Assembly (NCBI GenBank): GCA_937915785.1
Contig: CALGGY010000147.1
Location: 1 to 6,519 of the forward strand
Source: an uncultured Bacteroidales bacterium
Lineage (GTDB): Bacteria; Bacteroidota; Bacteroidia; Bacteroidales; P3
DNA length: 6,519 nt
Direction: 5' to 3'
Below are positions 1 through 5,957 of the stretch, in pieces (position 1 is the stretch's first letter; the number at the start of each line of letters is the position of its first letter). The notes beneath the pieces were generated by a model. That model worked only from the letters and a program-made list of their open reading frames with translations. It was not told the DNA's origin and did no database searches. Both the position numbers and the translations under genes were made by a program.

Positions 1-174
1 GCAAAACCAAATTTTGAAAATAATCATAGTGTTGCATTTATAACTTGAATTCAGCGTGTTTTATATTTGGCCATAAGTGTGTAACTTAGTCTGAGGAAAA
101 GTATGGCGGAAACGTGCGAGGCTAACAGTGGTAACTCAAATTTTATATTTGGGTATAATGTGTCACCTTGGTCG
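1..174. other. AT-rich non-coding flank beyond the operon terminator
   Basis: I see no convincing gene here. A plus-strand reading frame opens at 103 but continues antisense to the 516-residue gene and has no family resemblance, so I treat it as a shadow. The stretch contains two copies of TATATTTG, at 62-69 and 144-151, each a perfect match to the Bacteroidota -7 element on the plus strand, inside an imperfect repeat. Any transcript from them would run antisense into the 3' end of the minus-strand operon. Neither has a TTTG box at the usual distance upstream, so promoter activity is uncertain. Confidence 0.5.
41..169 (+). repeat. Imperfect direct repeat pair (41-87 and 132-169)
   Basis: The 12-mer TTTTATATTTGG occurs at 59-70 and 141-152. 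Similarity continues downstream: both copies have ATAA two bases later, then TGTGT, AC and TT, with compensating one-base gaps, so 59-87 and 141-169 are both 29 bases long. Upstream, TAACTTGAAT (41-50) resembles TAACTCAAAT (132-141), but the first copy has extra bases before the 12-mer. The role is unknown. It could be a small duplication, duplicated promoter-like sites or a degenerate repeat. AT-rich sequence makes some chance similarity likely. Confidence 0.4.
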
Positions 175-212
175 AAAAAAAATAGCGACATTCCACGGTT
201 GAAACGTCGCTA
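175..212 (-). terminator. Intrinsic terminator of the transglutaminase-like operon
   Basis: Read on the minus strand, the perfect 7-base inverted repeat TAGCGAC / GTCGCTA (arms at 206-212 and 183-189) is followed directly by eight T (175-182). Some further pairing inside the loop is possible (GTTTC region against GGAAT). It lies 22 bases after the stop codon of the 516-residue gene, where a rho-independent terminator is expected. The opposite strand has no T tract, so it should act in one direction only. Confidence 0.8.
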
Positions 213-234
213 CTTTATAAAACGTTATCTTGGT

Positions 235-1785
235 TTACTCCACAGCAAACACCAGACGTTTATAGTTTTCGTCGGTCCATTGCAGAATCATGGCTTTGAA
301 ATCGGCGTACTGCGATACGGGAATTTCATTTTCGGTGATGGAAATGGAACGCACCACATCCAGCTCATTGCCTTTCTGCACCACTTTTATCTGCATATAA
401 CCAAATGGTTTGTTGACGGTTACGTCGATTGGTTTGCCCACCCAACGCACGTTTTGGGGAAGCACAACGGTGTAGTGGTAAAGTTCTTTGGCTGTGCCGC
501 AAGCCACGGGCACGGTGCGTTTGCCTACCAGCAGTCCGGGTAACATGCCGAAAGCTCCTAATGGGCGTTCCAAAGTGAGGTCGTAATAGCCTTCGGCAAT
601 GTGGGACAAATTCACTTCGCCCTTTTGGTCGGTGCATTTCAGTGTTTTGCCATCGGCAGTGAGTATGTATTTATTTTCCACTGTTACCGATTTGGCGTTG
701 AGGCTTTTGCCTACGGGCTGTATTTTGTCATTGTTTGTGGCCGAAAGTTCATATTTTTGGTCGAGCCATGAAAATGTAACATACTCCGACAGAGGGAAAT
801 AGAAGTTGTGGCTGTTGCATTTCAATGTGTCGTAGCGGAAAGACACCTGCGGCTGGAATCCCGCCAGTTGCAACATGGCGTCGAGCAACAATGTTTTTTC
901 GAAAGCATTTCCGCAATTGGAATTCCACACCTCGGCGGCGTTGCGGAAACGCAGTCCCGTCTGAGCCAACGACATTTTGTTGAGACGGATGTTGGAAACC
1001 ACGTGGTCGAGAATTTTCTGGGCACGATGGAGCTCATTGCCACCCAAGTCTGCTACAAAATCGGCTGCTGAAGCGGGCAACGAAAAATCGGTGGGCAGAA
1101 TGTTGTCGATGTCGTTCAGCGAGGAGAGGCAGAGCACGGGGTACAACATTTCGGCACTTGGCGCGTAATATTCGGCCGTGGTTTGGGGCAAGTTGGAGCC
1201 TGTCCAAGTGTATTGGCTGCCAGCCTGTTTCATAACCACTTTCGGCGATGGATTTTTGAGGGCATAGTTGAGGCTGCCGGCGGAAGGCATTTCAACGGAC
1301 ACCACGTATTTTGCAACGGGTGCATCTTCGGCCATCACAATTTTGTCGAGCAAAATGCCCGGTTTGGAGGTTATGGTGTAGTCCAGAACGATGGTGGCAC
1401 CTTTTTCGAGGGCCGTGTGCACCACCACCATTTCGCGGAAAGCGTTGTAATAGCCGCAATCGGCGCAAGCCGAGGGCAGCTGTTCCACAAAAGCGTTTTT
1501 GGGCGCGTCCACTCGCGAGCCGTTGGCACGTAGGGTGTATGCATCGTTTATCTTAAGTGTCTGAAACTCCGGGTTGTACACAATAAAACTTTCGCCATAG
1601 ACGCTGAAAAAAGCACGTTGCGAATTGAGTTTCAACTCTTTGCGGAAAGTGTAATCCACCGAGCCATCGGCGTTGACAACGTATTTTTTGCTGAGGAGTT
1701 TGTATTCGGCATCGGGTTGCTGGGCCATCACAAAAGCAACGGCAGTAACCACAAGCATTGCAACAAAAGTCGTTATTTTTTTCAT
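235..1785 (-). CDS. Exported DUF3857-type protein with degenerate transglutaminase-like domain
   Basis: This 516-residue protein begins with a signal peptide (MKKI, hydrophobic residues 5-20, likely cleavage after VMA at residue 21), so it should be exported to the periplasm or cell surface. Residues about 30-200 look like the beta-rich DUF3857 domain. Residues about 250-350 align with a transglutaminase-like core: the helix CGNAFEK followed by LLLDAMLQLAGF (291-310) matches CGVCKDK plus SLLIAMLRAAGF of the upstream neighbour. The catalytic Cys position is Ala294, the Asp position appears to be Ala349 (YELSAT), and only a His (His326) remains. It is therefore probably a pseudoenzyme with a structural or partner role. 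The rest, about 360-516, is beta-rich and unassigned. The start is supported by AAGGAG nine bases upstream. It is the second gene of a two-gene operon. Its substrate and exact role are unknown. Confidence 0.88.
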   Translation of the reverse strand: MKKITTFVAMLVVTAVAFVMAQQPDAEYKLLSKKYVVNADGSVDYTFRKELKLNSQRAFFSVYGESFIVYNPEFQTLKINDAYTLRANGSRVDAPKNAFVEQLPSACADCGYYNAFREMVVVHTALEKGATIVLDYTITSKPGILLDKIVMAEDAPVAKYVVSVEMPSAGSLNYALKNPSPKVVMKQAGSQYTWTGSNLPQTTAEYYAPSAEMLYPVLCLSSLNDIDNILPTDFSLPASAADFVADLGGNELHRAQKILDHVVSNIRLNKMSLAQTGLRFRNAAEVWNSNCGNAFEKTLLLDAMLQLAGFQPQVSFRYDTLKCNSHNFYFPLSEYVTFSWLDQKYELSATNNDKIQPVGKSLNAKSVTVENKYILTADGKTLKCTDQKGEVNLSHIAEGYYDLTLERPLGAFGMLPGLLVGKRTVPVACGTAKELYHYTVVLPQNVRWVGKPIDVTVNKPFGYMQIKVVQKGNELDVVRSISITENEIPVSQYADFKAMILQWTDENYKRLVFAVE

Positions 1786-1794
1786 CGTTAGTTT

Positions 1795-1800
1795 CTCCTT
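1795..1800 (-). promoter_or_regulatory. Strong Shine-Dalgarno site for the second operon gene
   Basis: On the minus strand AAGGAG lies nine bases before the ATG at 1785, inside the 15-base gap after the upstream stop codon. The other starts in this window have at best weak Shine-Dalgarno matches, so this site stands out. It fixes the start codon and suggests independent re-initiation on a shared transcript. Confidence 0.75.
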
Positions 1801-3756
1801 TTATTTAGTGTTTTTCACGAAAATCAGTTCAAAGATAGAAAAGTTCTTTTGTGCCATCACCGCGTTGCGGAAATCGTTCCAGTCGGAGGCTTCGTACACA
1901 CGTTTGCCATACGAGGCTTTCTGCTCGAAGGTGAGGGTGTTGCCCCGAAGGGTGTATCCGCCGTTGTAGCTTACGGATTTGCCATCTACTTTCTGCATTT
2001 CGGGCATAGGTTCCTGTGTTGAAAATCCGGCAGGGAGTTTCACTGTTTCTTTCACCTCCACCAGCCTTGAGCAGCGGTCTTTGAAGGGATAGTGCCGTTT
2101 TTCTTCCGATACATTTATAGCCATGTGCCCCATGGCGCGGGTGAAGACCCCTTTGGCAAGCAACGGAGTGAAAATCAGTTCTTTGTCCGACACAAGAGCG
2201 TAATTAGGAATGCGATATTTGTAGGTAATTTTTACCGGTTGTTTCAGATAAGTGTCGTTGTCGGTGTAGGTTACGGATGTTATCTGTGCCTGCGGTGCCA
2301 CACGGATAAGCTCCATCTCCACATTGCGTCGCCATTCGCTGCGGCGTGCCGAGAAAATGGAGCGCACTGCGGCGTCGCTCTGTCCCTCGGCGGCGATGGT
2401 GAACTCGCCCACCAGAGTGCCGTCGGGTTTGAGCTCGGAGCTACCCGTTATGCGCACATAGTGGTTTTCGGGAGCCGACACCGGAGTTACGGCCAAATCG
2501 GCGCCATTGGGCAGACCCATGAGGTAACCCTGTTGCTGTTCGGCACTGGACCACAGCTCGCGCACGTTGGGCACCCATGTGGGGTCGAGCAGCTGGTAGC
2601 GGCCGTTGCGACGTTGCACCACCGTTACGCTGTGGTTGAACTGGTCGGCGGGGATGCGGTCGATACGTTCGCCGGCCATGGTCATTGCCGCATAGGCGTT
2701 GAAACCGGCGGCGCGGAGCATGGCAATAAGCAGGCTGGCTTTGTCCTTGCACACCCCGCAGCGGTCGGTGAAATTCATCTTGGCGTTGTGCAGGGTGTAG
2801 CCCTCGCCTTCGCCCATGCTAATACCTGCATAGCGCATGTTGTCGGCCACCCAGTGGGTGAGCGTGGCTATTGAGTCCTCTTCGGTTTTTGCGCCCACAA
2901 GCAGCTCACGCACCTTTTTCGTAAGTTCGGGGGTGGATTTGAAACTGCCGTAGTCCTCGTTTACGCCGTAGAACCAAGTGGATTTGGCCTCCCAGTTGGG
3001 GCTGGTGGAGAGCAACAGTTTGGTTTCCACGTCGTTGCTGGCAAGCATGGCGGATTCGCGCGCTATGGGCTTTATGTTGTTTTTCACGAAAGTGTAGATA
3101 ACTCGGTCGGCATCGAAAGCCTGCGACGACGAGAGCTCGCCGTTATACACGTTGTATTGCAGATTTTTGTTTTTCAACACATTGACACGATACACCTTTT
3201 GAACGATGGGCTGGTTGCTCCAGAAAGGCACTATGTCGTAGAAATGGCCTCTCATGGGCGGTATGTAGCGGCTGTCGTCGTCGGCCTGCAGCAGGGCGTA
3301 TGTGAAACCTTTGCGGAACGTCCACACCTCTACGGCGTCGCCCGGGTCGAGATGTCCCACTTCCACCATTTTCTGGCTGGCACCCCAGTATATCATGCGT
3401 GCCGGCGCCACGTAGTCCATCACTTTGAGGGGAATTTCCTCAACACTTCCGTTGGAGCGGTACACTACCACTTTGCGTATCTCCACGTAAGCCGACTGCG
3501 GGTCGTAGTCCACCTTGACCACGCTGTTGGCCTTGGCACCAGCGTAGTTGATGATTTTAACAAGACGGTGGCTGTTTACGTAGCTCAGTCCCGACTCCTC
3601 CATAAACACGTCGGTACTGTCGAAGATGGTTACCTGATTGTACGCCTTGTACTTTTCGGAGTCGGTAGCCCGTACAAGGTCGCCCTTATCCTGAGCTTTG
3701 GCAACGAAAACAGATCCTGCCAAAACCGCAGCTAATAGCAATTTCATCGTTTTCAT
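1801..3756 (-). CDS. Exported DUF3857 / transglutaminase-like protein, apparently catalytic
   Basis: This 651-residue protein has a signal peptide (MKTMK, hydrophobic core, likely cleavage after AKA at residue 21), so it is predicted to be exported. Residues about 50-225 fit the DUF3857 domain often found before transglutaminase cores in Bacteroidota. Residues about 275-400 form a transglutaminase/cysteine-protease-like core with a recognisable triad: Cys336 in CGVCKDKA, His375 in FNHSVTVV and Asp391 in LLDPTW. About 430-640 is a beta-rich C-terminal region like that of other family members (DUF3858-like). The fold supports amide-bond chemistry (crosslinking or proteolysis), but the substrate is not known for this family. 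It is the first gene of the operon and precedes a catalytically degenerate paralogue by 15 bases. The ATG at 3756 gives the best signal peptide; an in-frame ATG three codons later is an alternative. Confidence 0.9.
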   Translation of the reverse strand: MKTMKLLLAAVLAGSVFVAKAQDKGDLVRATDSEKYKAYNQVTIFDSTDVFMEESGLSYVNSHRLVKIINYAGAKANSVVKVDYDPQSAYVEIRKVVVYRSNGSVEEIPLKVMDYVAPARMIYWGASQKMVEVGHLDPGDAVEVWTFRKGFTYALLQADDDSRYIPPMRGHFYDIVPFWSNQPIVQKVYRVNVLKNKNLQYNVYNGELSSSQAFDADRVIYTFVKNNIKPIARESAMLASNDVETKLLLSTSPNWEAKSTWFYGVNEDYGSFKSTPELTKKVRELLVGAKTEEDSIATLTHWVADNMRYAGISMGEGEGYTLHNAKMNFTDRCGVCKDKASLLIAMLRAAGFNAYAAMTMAGERIDRIPADQFNHSVTVVQRRNGRYQLLDPTWVPNVRELWSSAEQQQGYLMGLPNGADLAVTPVSAPENHYVRITGSSELKPDGTLVGEFTIAAEGQSDAAVRSIFSARRSEWRRNVEMELIRVAPQAQITSVTYTDNDTYLKQPVKITYKYRIPNYALVSDKELIFTPLLAKGVFTRAMGHMAINVSEEKRHYPFKDRCSRLVEVKETVKLPAGFSTQEPMPEMQKVDGKSVSYNGGYTLRGNTLTFEQKASYGKRVYEASDWNDFRNAVMAQKNFSIFELIFVKNTK

Positions 3757-3814
3757 ATCGTAATATTTTTATTATCAGCAATATTGCTTTACTAAGTCAT
3801 GATGTTGTGGAAAA

Positions 3815-3822
3815 CAAAAGTA
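3815..3822 (-). promoter_or_regulatory. Bacteroidota -7 promoter element for the transglutaminase-like operon
   Basis: On the minus strand this reads TACTTTTG, a perfect match to TAnnTTTG. It lies 58 bases upstream of the ATG at 3756, leaving a leader of about 50 bases. A TTTG (3845-3848 on the minus strand) lies 22 bases further upstream, slightly more than the usual spacing of about 19-21, so it is only a possible -33 element. The leader is AT-rich with no Shine-Dalgarno site, which is common in this phylum. Confidence 0.6.
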
Positions 3823-3959
3823 CGAAAAAAAAAACGATTTTTGGCAAAAATGTTTCGCAAAGGTGATTCAAAATGCCCTCAAAAACAGATAAATGTGCCG
3901 AATACACGAGACGTGGAAGTTTTTTTCATTAAAAAAATGCAGGGATGACAAAAAAAATG

Positions 3960-3967
3960 TATTTTTG
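3960..3967 (+). promoter_or_regulatory. Bacteroidota -7 promoter element for the PARG-domain gene
   Basis: TATTTTTG matches TAnnTTTG exactly and lies 30 bases before the ATG at 3998, predicting a leader of roughly 24 bases. No TTTG is present at the expected -33 distance. AGGA at 3991-3994 is a possible weak ribosome site but sits only three bases from the ATG. With the minus-strand element at 3815-3822 it makes this 241-base gap a divergent promoter region. Confidence 0.6.
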
Positions 3968-3997
3968 CAAATTGGAAAATGAAATAAGATAGGAAAT

Positions 3998-5398
3998 ATG
4001 TACAACAGAGAATTCACCCCCGAAAAGATAACCCGACTGAACGCCAACGAGATATTTGTATTTGGCAGCAACCTTGCCGGGATGCATGGCGGAGGAGCCG
4101 CCCGTGTGGCCCACCAATGTTTCGGGGCCATAATGGGTTGTGGCGTTGGCTTACAGGGACAGAGTTACGCCATTCCCACTATGCAAGGCGGCGTGGAAAC
4201 CATAAAACCGTATGTGGGTCAGTTTGTTGCCTTTGCCGCGGAACACCGCGAATACAAATTTTTTGTTACCCGCATCGGCTGTGGAATAGCAGGATTCGGG
4301 GCGACCGACATAGCCCCATTGTTTTATTCGGCTATAGAACTGACAAATGTGATATTGCCGAAAGATTTTGTGGAAATAATTGAGCAAAGCACAAACACTG
4401 CCGGACACCCCCGTTACAACTGGGACCCCGAAAAAGATTTCCTTTCCGAATACCGAACTCTGTTGCAAGCTGTGAAAAACGGCAGCAGCACAGCCTATGT
4501 CAGTATTAAAGAGCTGCGGGTGGAGGAATTCCAAAACACAGTAAACATTGTAAATCAGGGATGTTATGAAACAGCCACCGGCAACAGGTATGTTTTCCCC
4601 GACGACAGTGCCATGATGCGAAACACCGTGTTTTACGAAAAAGAGATAGTTGCTCCGACAATACCCTGCGTCGAGAGTGGGACGGTGGTGGAAGTGCAAA
4701 ACACCGACTGCCTATATGCCGCTTTACGCCTGAAGGGGCTTGGCTACAACCCTGCTGTGCTAAACATGGCCAGCCGCCGAAACCCTGGTGGTGGCGTGGC
4801 GTCGGGCGCGGGAGCGCAGGAAGAGACGTTGTTCCGACGTACCAACCTGTTCCGATCGCTTTACCAGTTCGCACCTTTTGCCCTGCAATATGGCATTGCC
4901 CCATCCCAAAAACAGTATCCCCTCGACCGCGACTTTGGCGGCATTTACACACCCAATGCCATCTATTTCCGCGACAGCGAGGAAAAAGGCTTTGCCCTGC
5001 TCGAAAACCCCACACCCCTATCGTTTATCTCGGTTGCCGGAATGAACCACCCCGACATAACCCCTTCGGGAGAGATAGCACAATATCACGTGGAACCAAT
5101 AAAAAACAAGATTCGCACCATTTTCCGCATAGGCCTGGCACATGGACACGACGCGCTGGTGCTCGGTGCCTTGGGCTGCGGCGCTTTTGCAAATCCGCCG
5201 GCACATGTGGCACGCCTGTTCCACGAGGTGATGGACGAACCGGGGTTCAAAAACAGATACCGGCTAATGCTGTTTGCCATACTCGACGACCATAATGCAC
5301 ACCGCCGGCACAATCCCGAAGGCAATTTCAAACCCTTTGCCGATGAATTCTGCCAAAACAACACCCCCAGCTCACCGATGACGAAATACAGGCCATAA
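3998..5398 (+). CDS. Macrodomain-like module fused to a bacterial-type PARG domain (TIGR02452-like)
   Basis: The 466-residue product has no signal peptide and is predicted cytoplasmic. Residues about 15-130 form a macrodomain-like module with IFVFGSNLAGMHGGGAA (19-35), YAIPT (58-61 region) and TRIGCGIAGF (91-100), resembling the small family annotated as A1S_2505 phage non-structural proteins. Residues about 140-450 match the TIGR02452 / microbial PARG family. The signature GGG-X7-QEE is complete (Gly264-266, Gln274-Glu275-Glu276), and LGALGCGAF (389-397) is the expected phosphate-binding loop. PARG enzymes release ADP-ribose from ADP-ribosylated substrates, and the intact Glu pair predicts activity. 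The ending NPEGNFKPFADEF is typical of the family, but the last residues after NNTP look out of frame. The -1 frame stays open from 5347 and continues as a plausible domain, so this CDS is probably the front part of a longer gene. Fold and family are confident; the physiological substrate is unknown. Confidence 0.88.
   Translation: MYNREFTPEKITRLNANEIFVFGSNLAGMHGGGAARVAHQCFGAIMGCGVGLQGQSYAIPTMQGGVETIKPYVGQFVAFAAEHREYKFFVTRIGCGIAGFGATDIAPLFYSAIELTNVILPKDFVEIIEQSTNTAGHPRYNWDPEKDFLSEYRTLLQAVKNGSSTAYVSIKELRVEEFQNTVNIVNQGCYETATGNRYVFPDDSAMMRNTVFYEKEIVAPTIPCVESGTVVEVQNTDCLYAALRLKGLGYNPAVLNMASRRNPGGGVASGAGAQEETLFRRTNLFRSLYQFAPFALQYGIAPSQKQYPLDRDFGGIYTPNAIYFRDSEEKGFALLENPTPLSFISVAGMNHPDITPSGEIAQYHVEPIKNKIRTIFRIGLAHGHDALVLGALGCGAFANPPAHVARLFHEVMDEPGFKNRYRLMLFAILDDHNAHRRHNPEGNFKPFADEFCQNNTPSSPMTKYRP
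5364..5368 (+). other. Probable frameshift point: run of five C
   Basis: The upstream frame reads NNTP then SSPMTKYRP and stops at 5396-5398. The -1 frame, open from 5347, reads QLTDDEIQAIKIWK straight into the downstream product. Switching frame at this C run gives NNTP-QLTDDEIQ with no gap, and one additional C would restore a single reading frame of about 617 codons from 3998. This could be a real inactivating deletion, a homopolymer sequencing error or ribosomal slippage on CCC. The sequence alone cannot decide between them. Confidence 0.65.
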
Positions 5399-5409
5399 AA
5401 ATATGGAAA

Positions 5410-5850
5410 ATGGCTCCTGGAAACGCCTCGAAATTCCTGAACGGAGAAAACCCCATTCCCCCCAAAACGAACATAGCCACAAAAGACAGCTGGGAAATCA
5501 AGCCCATGCCCGAAAAACACATCACCGTGCCGATGGACGTAACCATACCAAACGTGGCAATGGATGTGGTAAAGCAAGGACATATTCCCGAAGTGATGGA
5601 AGACCACTGGTTTATGTACTGCGACGAAAACACCATACGCTTCTATCGCAGCTGGACGGGATATTGCATCTATGTGGCCAAATACGAGGACAACGGACAC
5701 TCGTGCCACATATCTCAACTTACAATAAACCGAGACCCAAAACAATACAGCGCCACCTACAACGAAAAAGAAGTGGCGCTATTCATGCTTCTTCTCACTG
5801 CAGAATATGACGGCGACACCAGCAAATATCACGACAAGGCTTTCCATTAA
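5410..5850 (+). CDS. Conserved-looking RSWTG-motif protein, probably the detached C-terminal domain of the PARG gene
   Basis: From the first ATG (5410) this frame encodes 146 residues, but it is open without ATG back to 5347 and its upstream part (QLTDDEIQAIKIWK, 5368-5409) already looks like protein. I infer that it is the C-terminal part of the 3998 gene, separated by a one-base shift. As a stand-alone gene it has only a weak ribosome site (GGA shortly before the ATG). There is no signal peptide or membrane segment. Residues about 1-55 are proline-rich and linker-like. Residues about 60-135 form a compact alpha/beta-looking unit with EDHWFMYCDENTIRFYRSWTG (split here as EDHWFMY at 64-70 and FYRSWTG at 78-84), then CIYVAKYE and a closing helix EVALFMLLLTA. 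I do not recognise a named family with certainty. Its position behind a PARG domain suggests a role in ADP-ribose or nucleotide recognition, which is inference only. Confidence 0.7.
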   Translation: MAPGNASKFLNGENPIPPKTNIATKDSWEIKPMPEKHITVPMDVTIPNVAMDVVKQGHIPEVMEDHWFMYCDENTIRFYRSWTGYCIYVAKYEDNGHSCHISQLTINRDPKQYSATYNEKEVALFMLLLTAEYDGDTSKYHDKAFH

Positions 5851-5931
5851 CAACAACAGAAACAATCTTAAAATAACACAAATCAACAAATTCTTTTTGA
5901 TGCCAGCCGTAATAATCCCGAAAAAAAATCG

Positions 5932-5939
5932 TAACTTTG
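5932..5939 (+). promoter_or_regulatory. Bacteroidota -7 promoter element for the aminopeptidase gene
   Basis: TAACTTTG is a perfect TAnnTTTG match 18 bases before the ATG at 5958, so the leader would be only about a dozen bases. No TTTG occurs at the usual -33 distance; the TTTG at 5896-5899 is too far away. The 107-base gap has no clear terminator for the preceding gene; the only hairpin (ATCAA / TTGAT, 5882-5901) is short and lacks a T tract. Confidence 0.65.
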
Positions 5940-5957
5940 CAAAAAAAATATACAACC

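Noticed and set aside
103..543. Plus-strand open frame of 146 codons at the left end
   Set aside because: It is mostly antisense to the well-supported 516-residue gene, includes the terminator stem, and its product shows no domain-like character.
2092..2874. Plus-strand open frame of 260 codons
   Set aside because: It lies wholly antisense to the 651-residue gene, has His/Gly/Val-rich composition typical of a reverse-strand shadow, and has no plausible start signal.
3920..3937. T7-CATT-A7 hairpin as a terminator or operator
   Set aside because: The stem is only A-T pairs, with no G-C content and no gene ending beside it; it is probably a by-product of an A/T-rich promoter region.
3868..4131. 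Minus-strand open frame in the divergent intergenic region
   Set aside because: It overlaps the promoter and start of the PARG gene, and its Phe/Ser/Ile-rich sequence reflects the A/T tracts.
5086..5745. Minus-strand open frame of 219 codons across the frameshift region
   Set aside because: It is antisense to the PARG C-terminus and the RSWTG domain, both of which have recognisable protein features; this one has none.
5403..5810. Plus-strand frame starting at ATG 5403
   Set aside because: It overlaps the RSWTG frame in a third phase; its His/Arg/Lys-rich product looks like a shadow, whereas the 5410 frame joins naturally to the sequence upstream.
5882..5901. ATCAA / TTGAT hairpin as terminator for the PARG locus
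   Set aside because: It is a five-pair weak stem with no following T tract, so it is insufficient to call a terminator.
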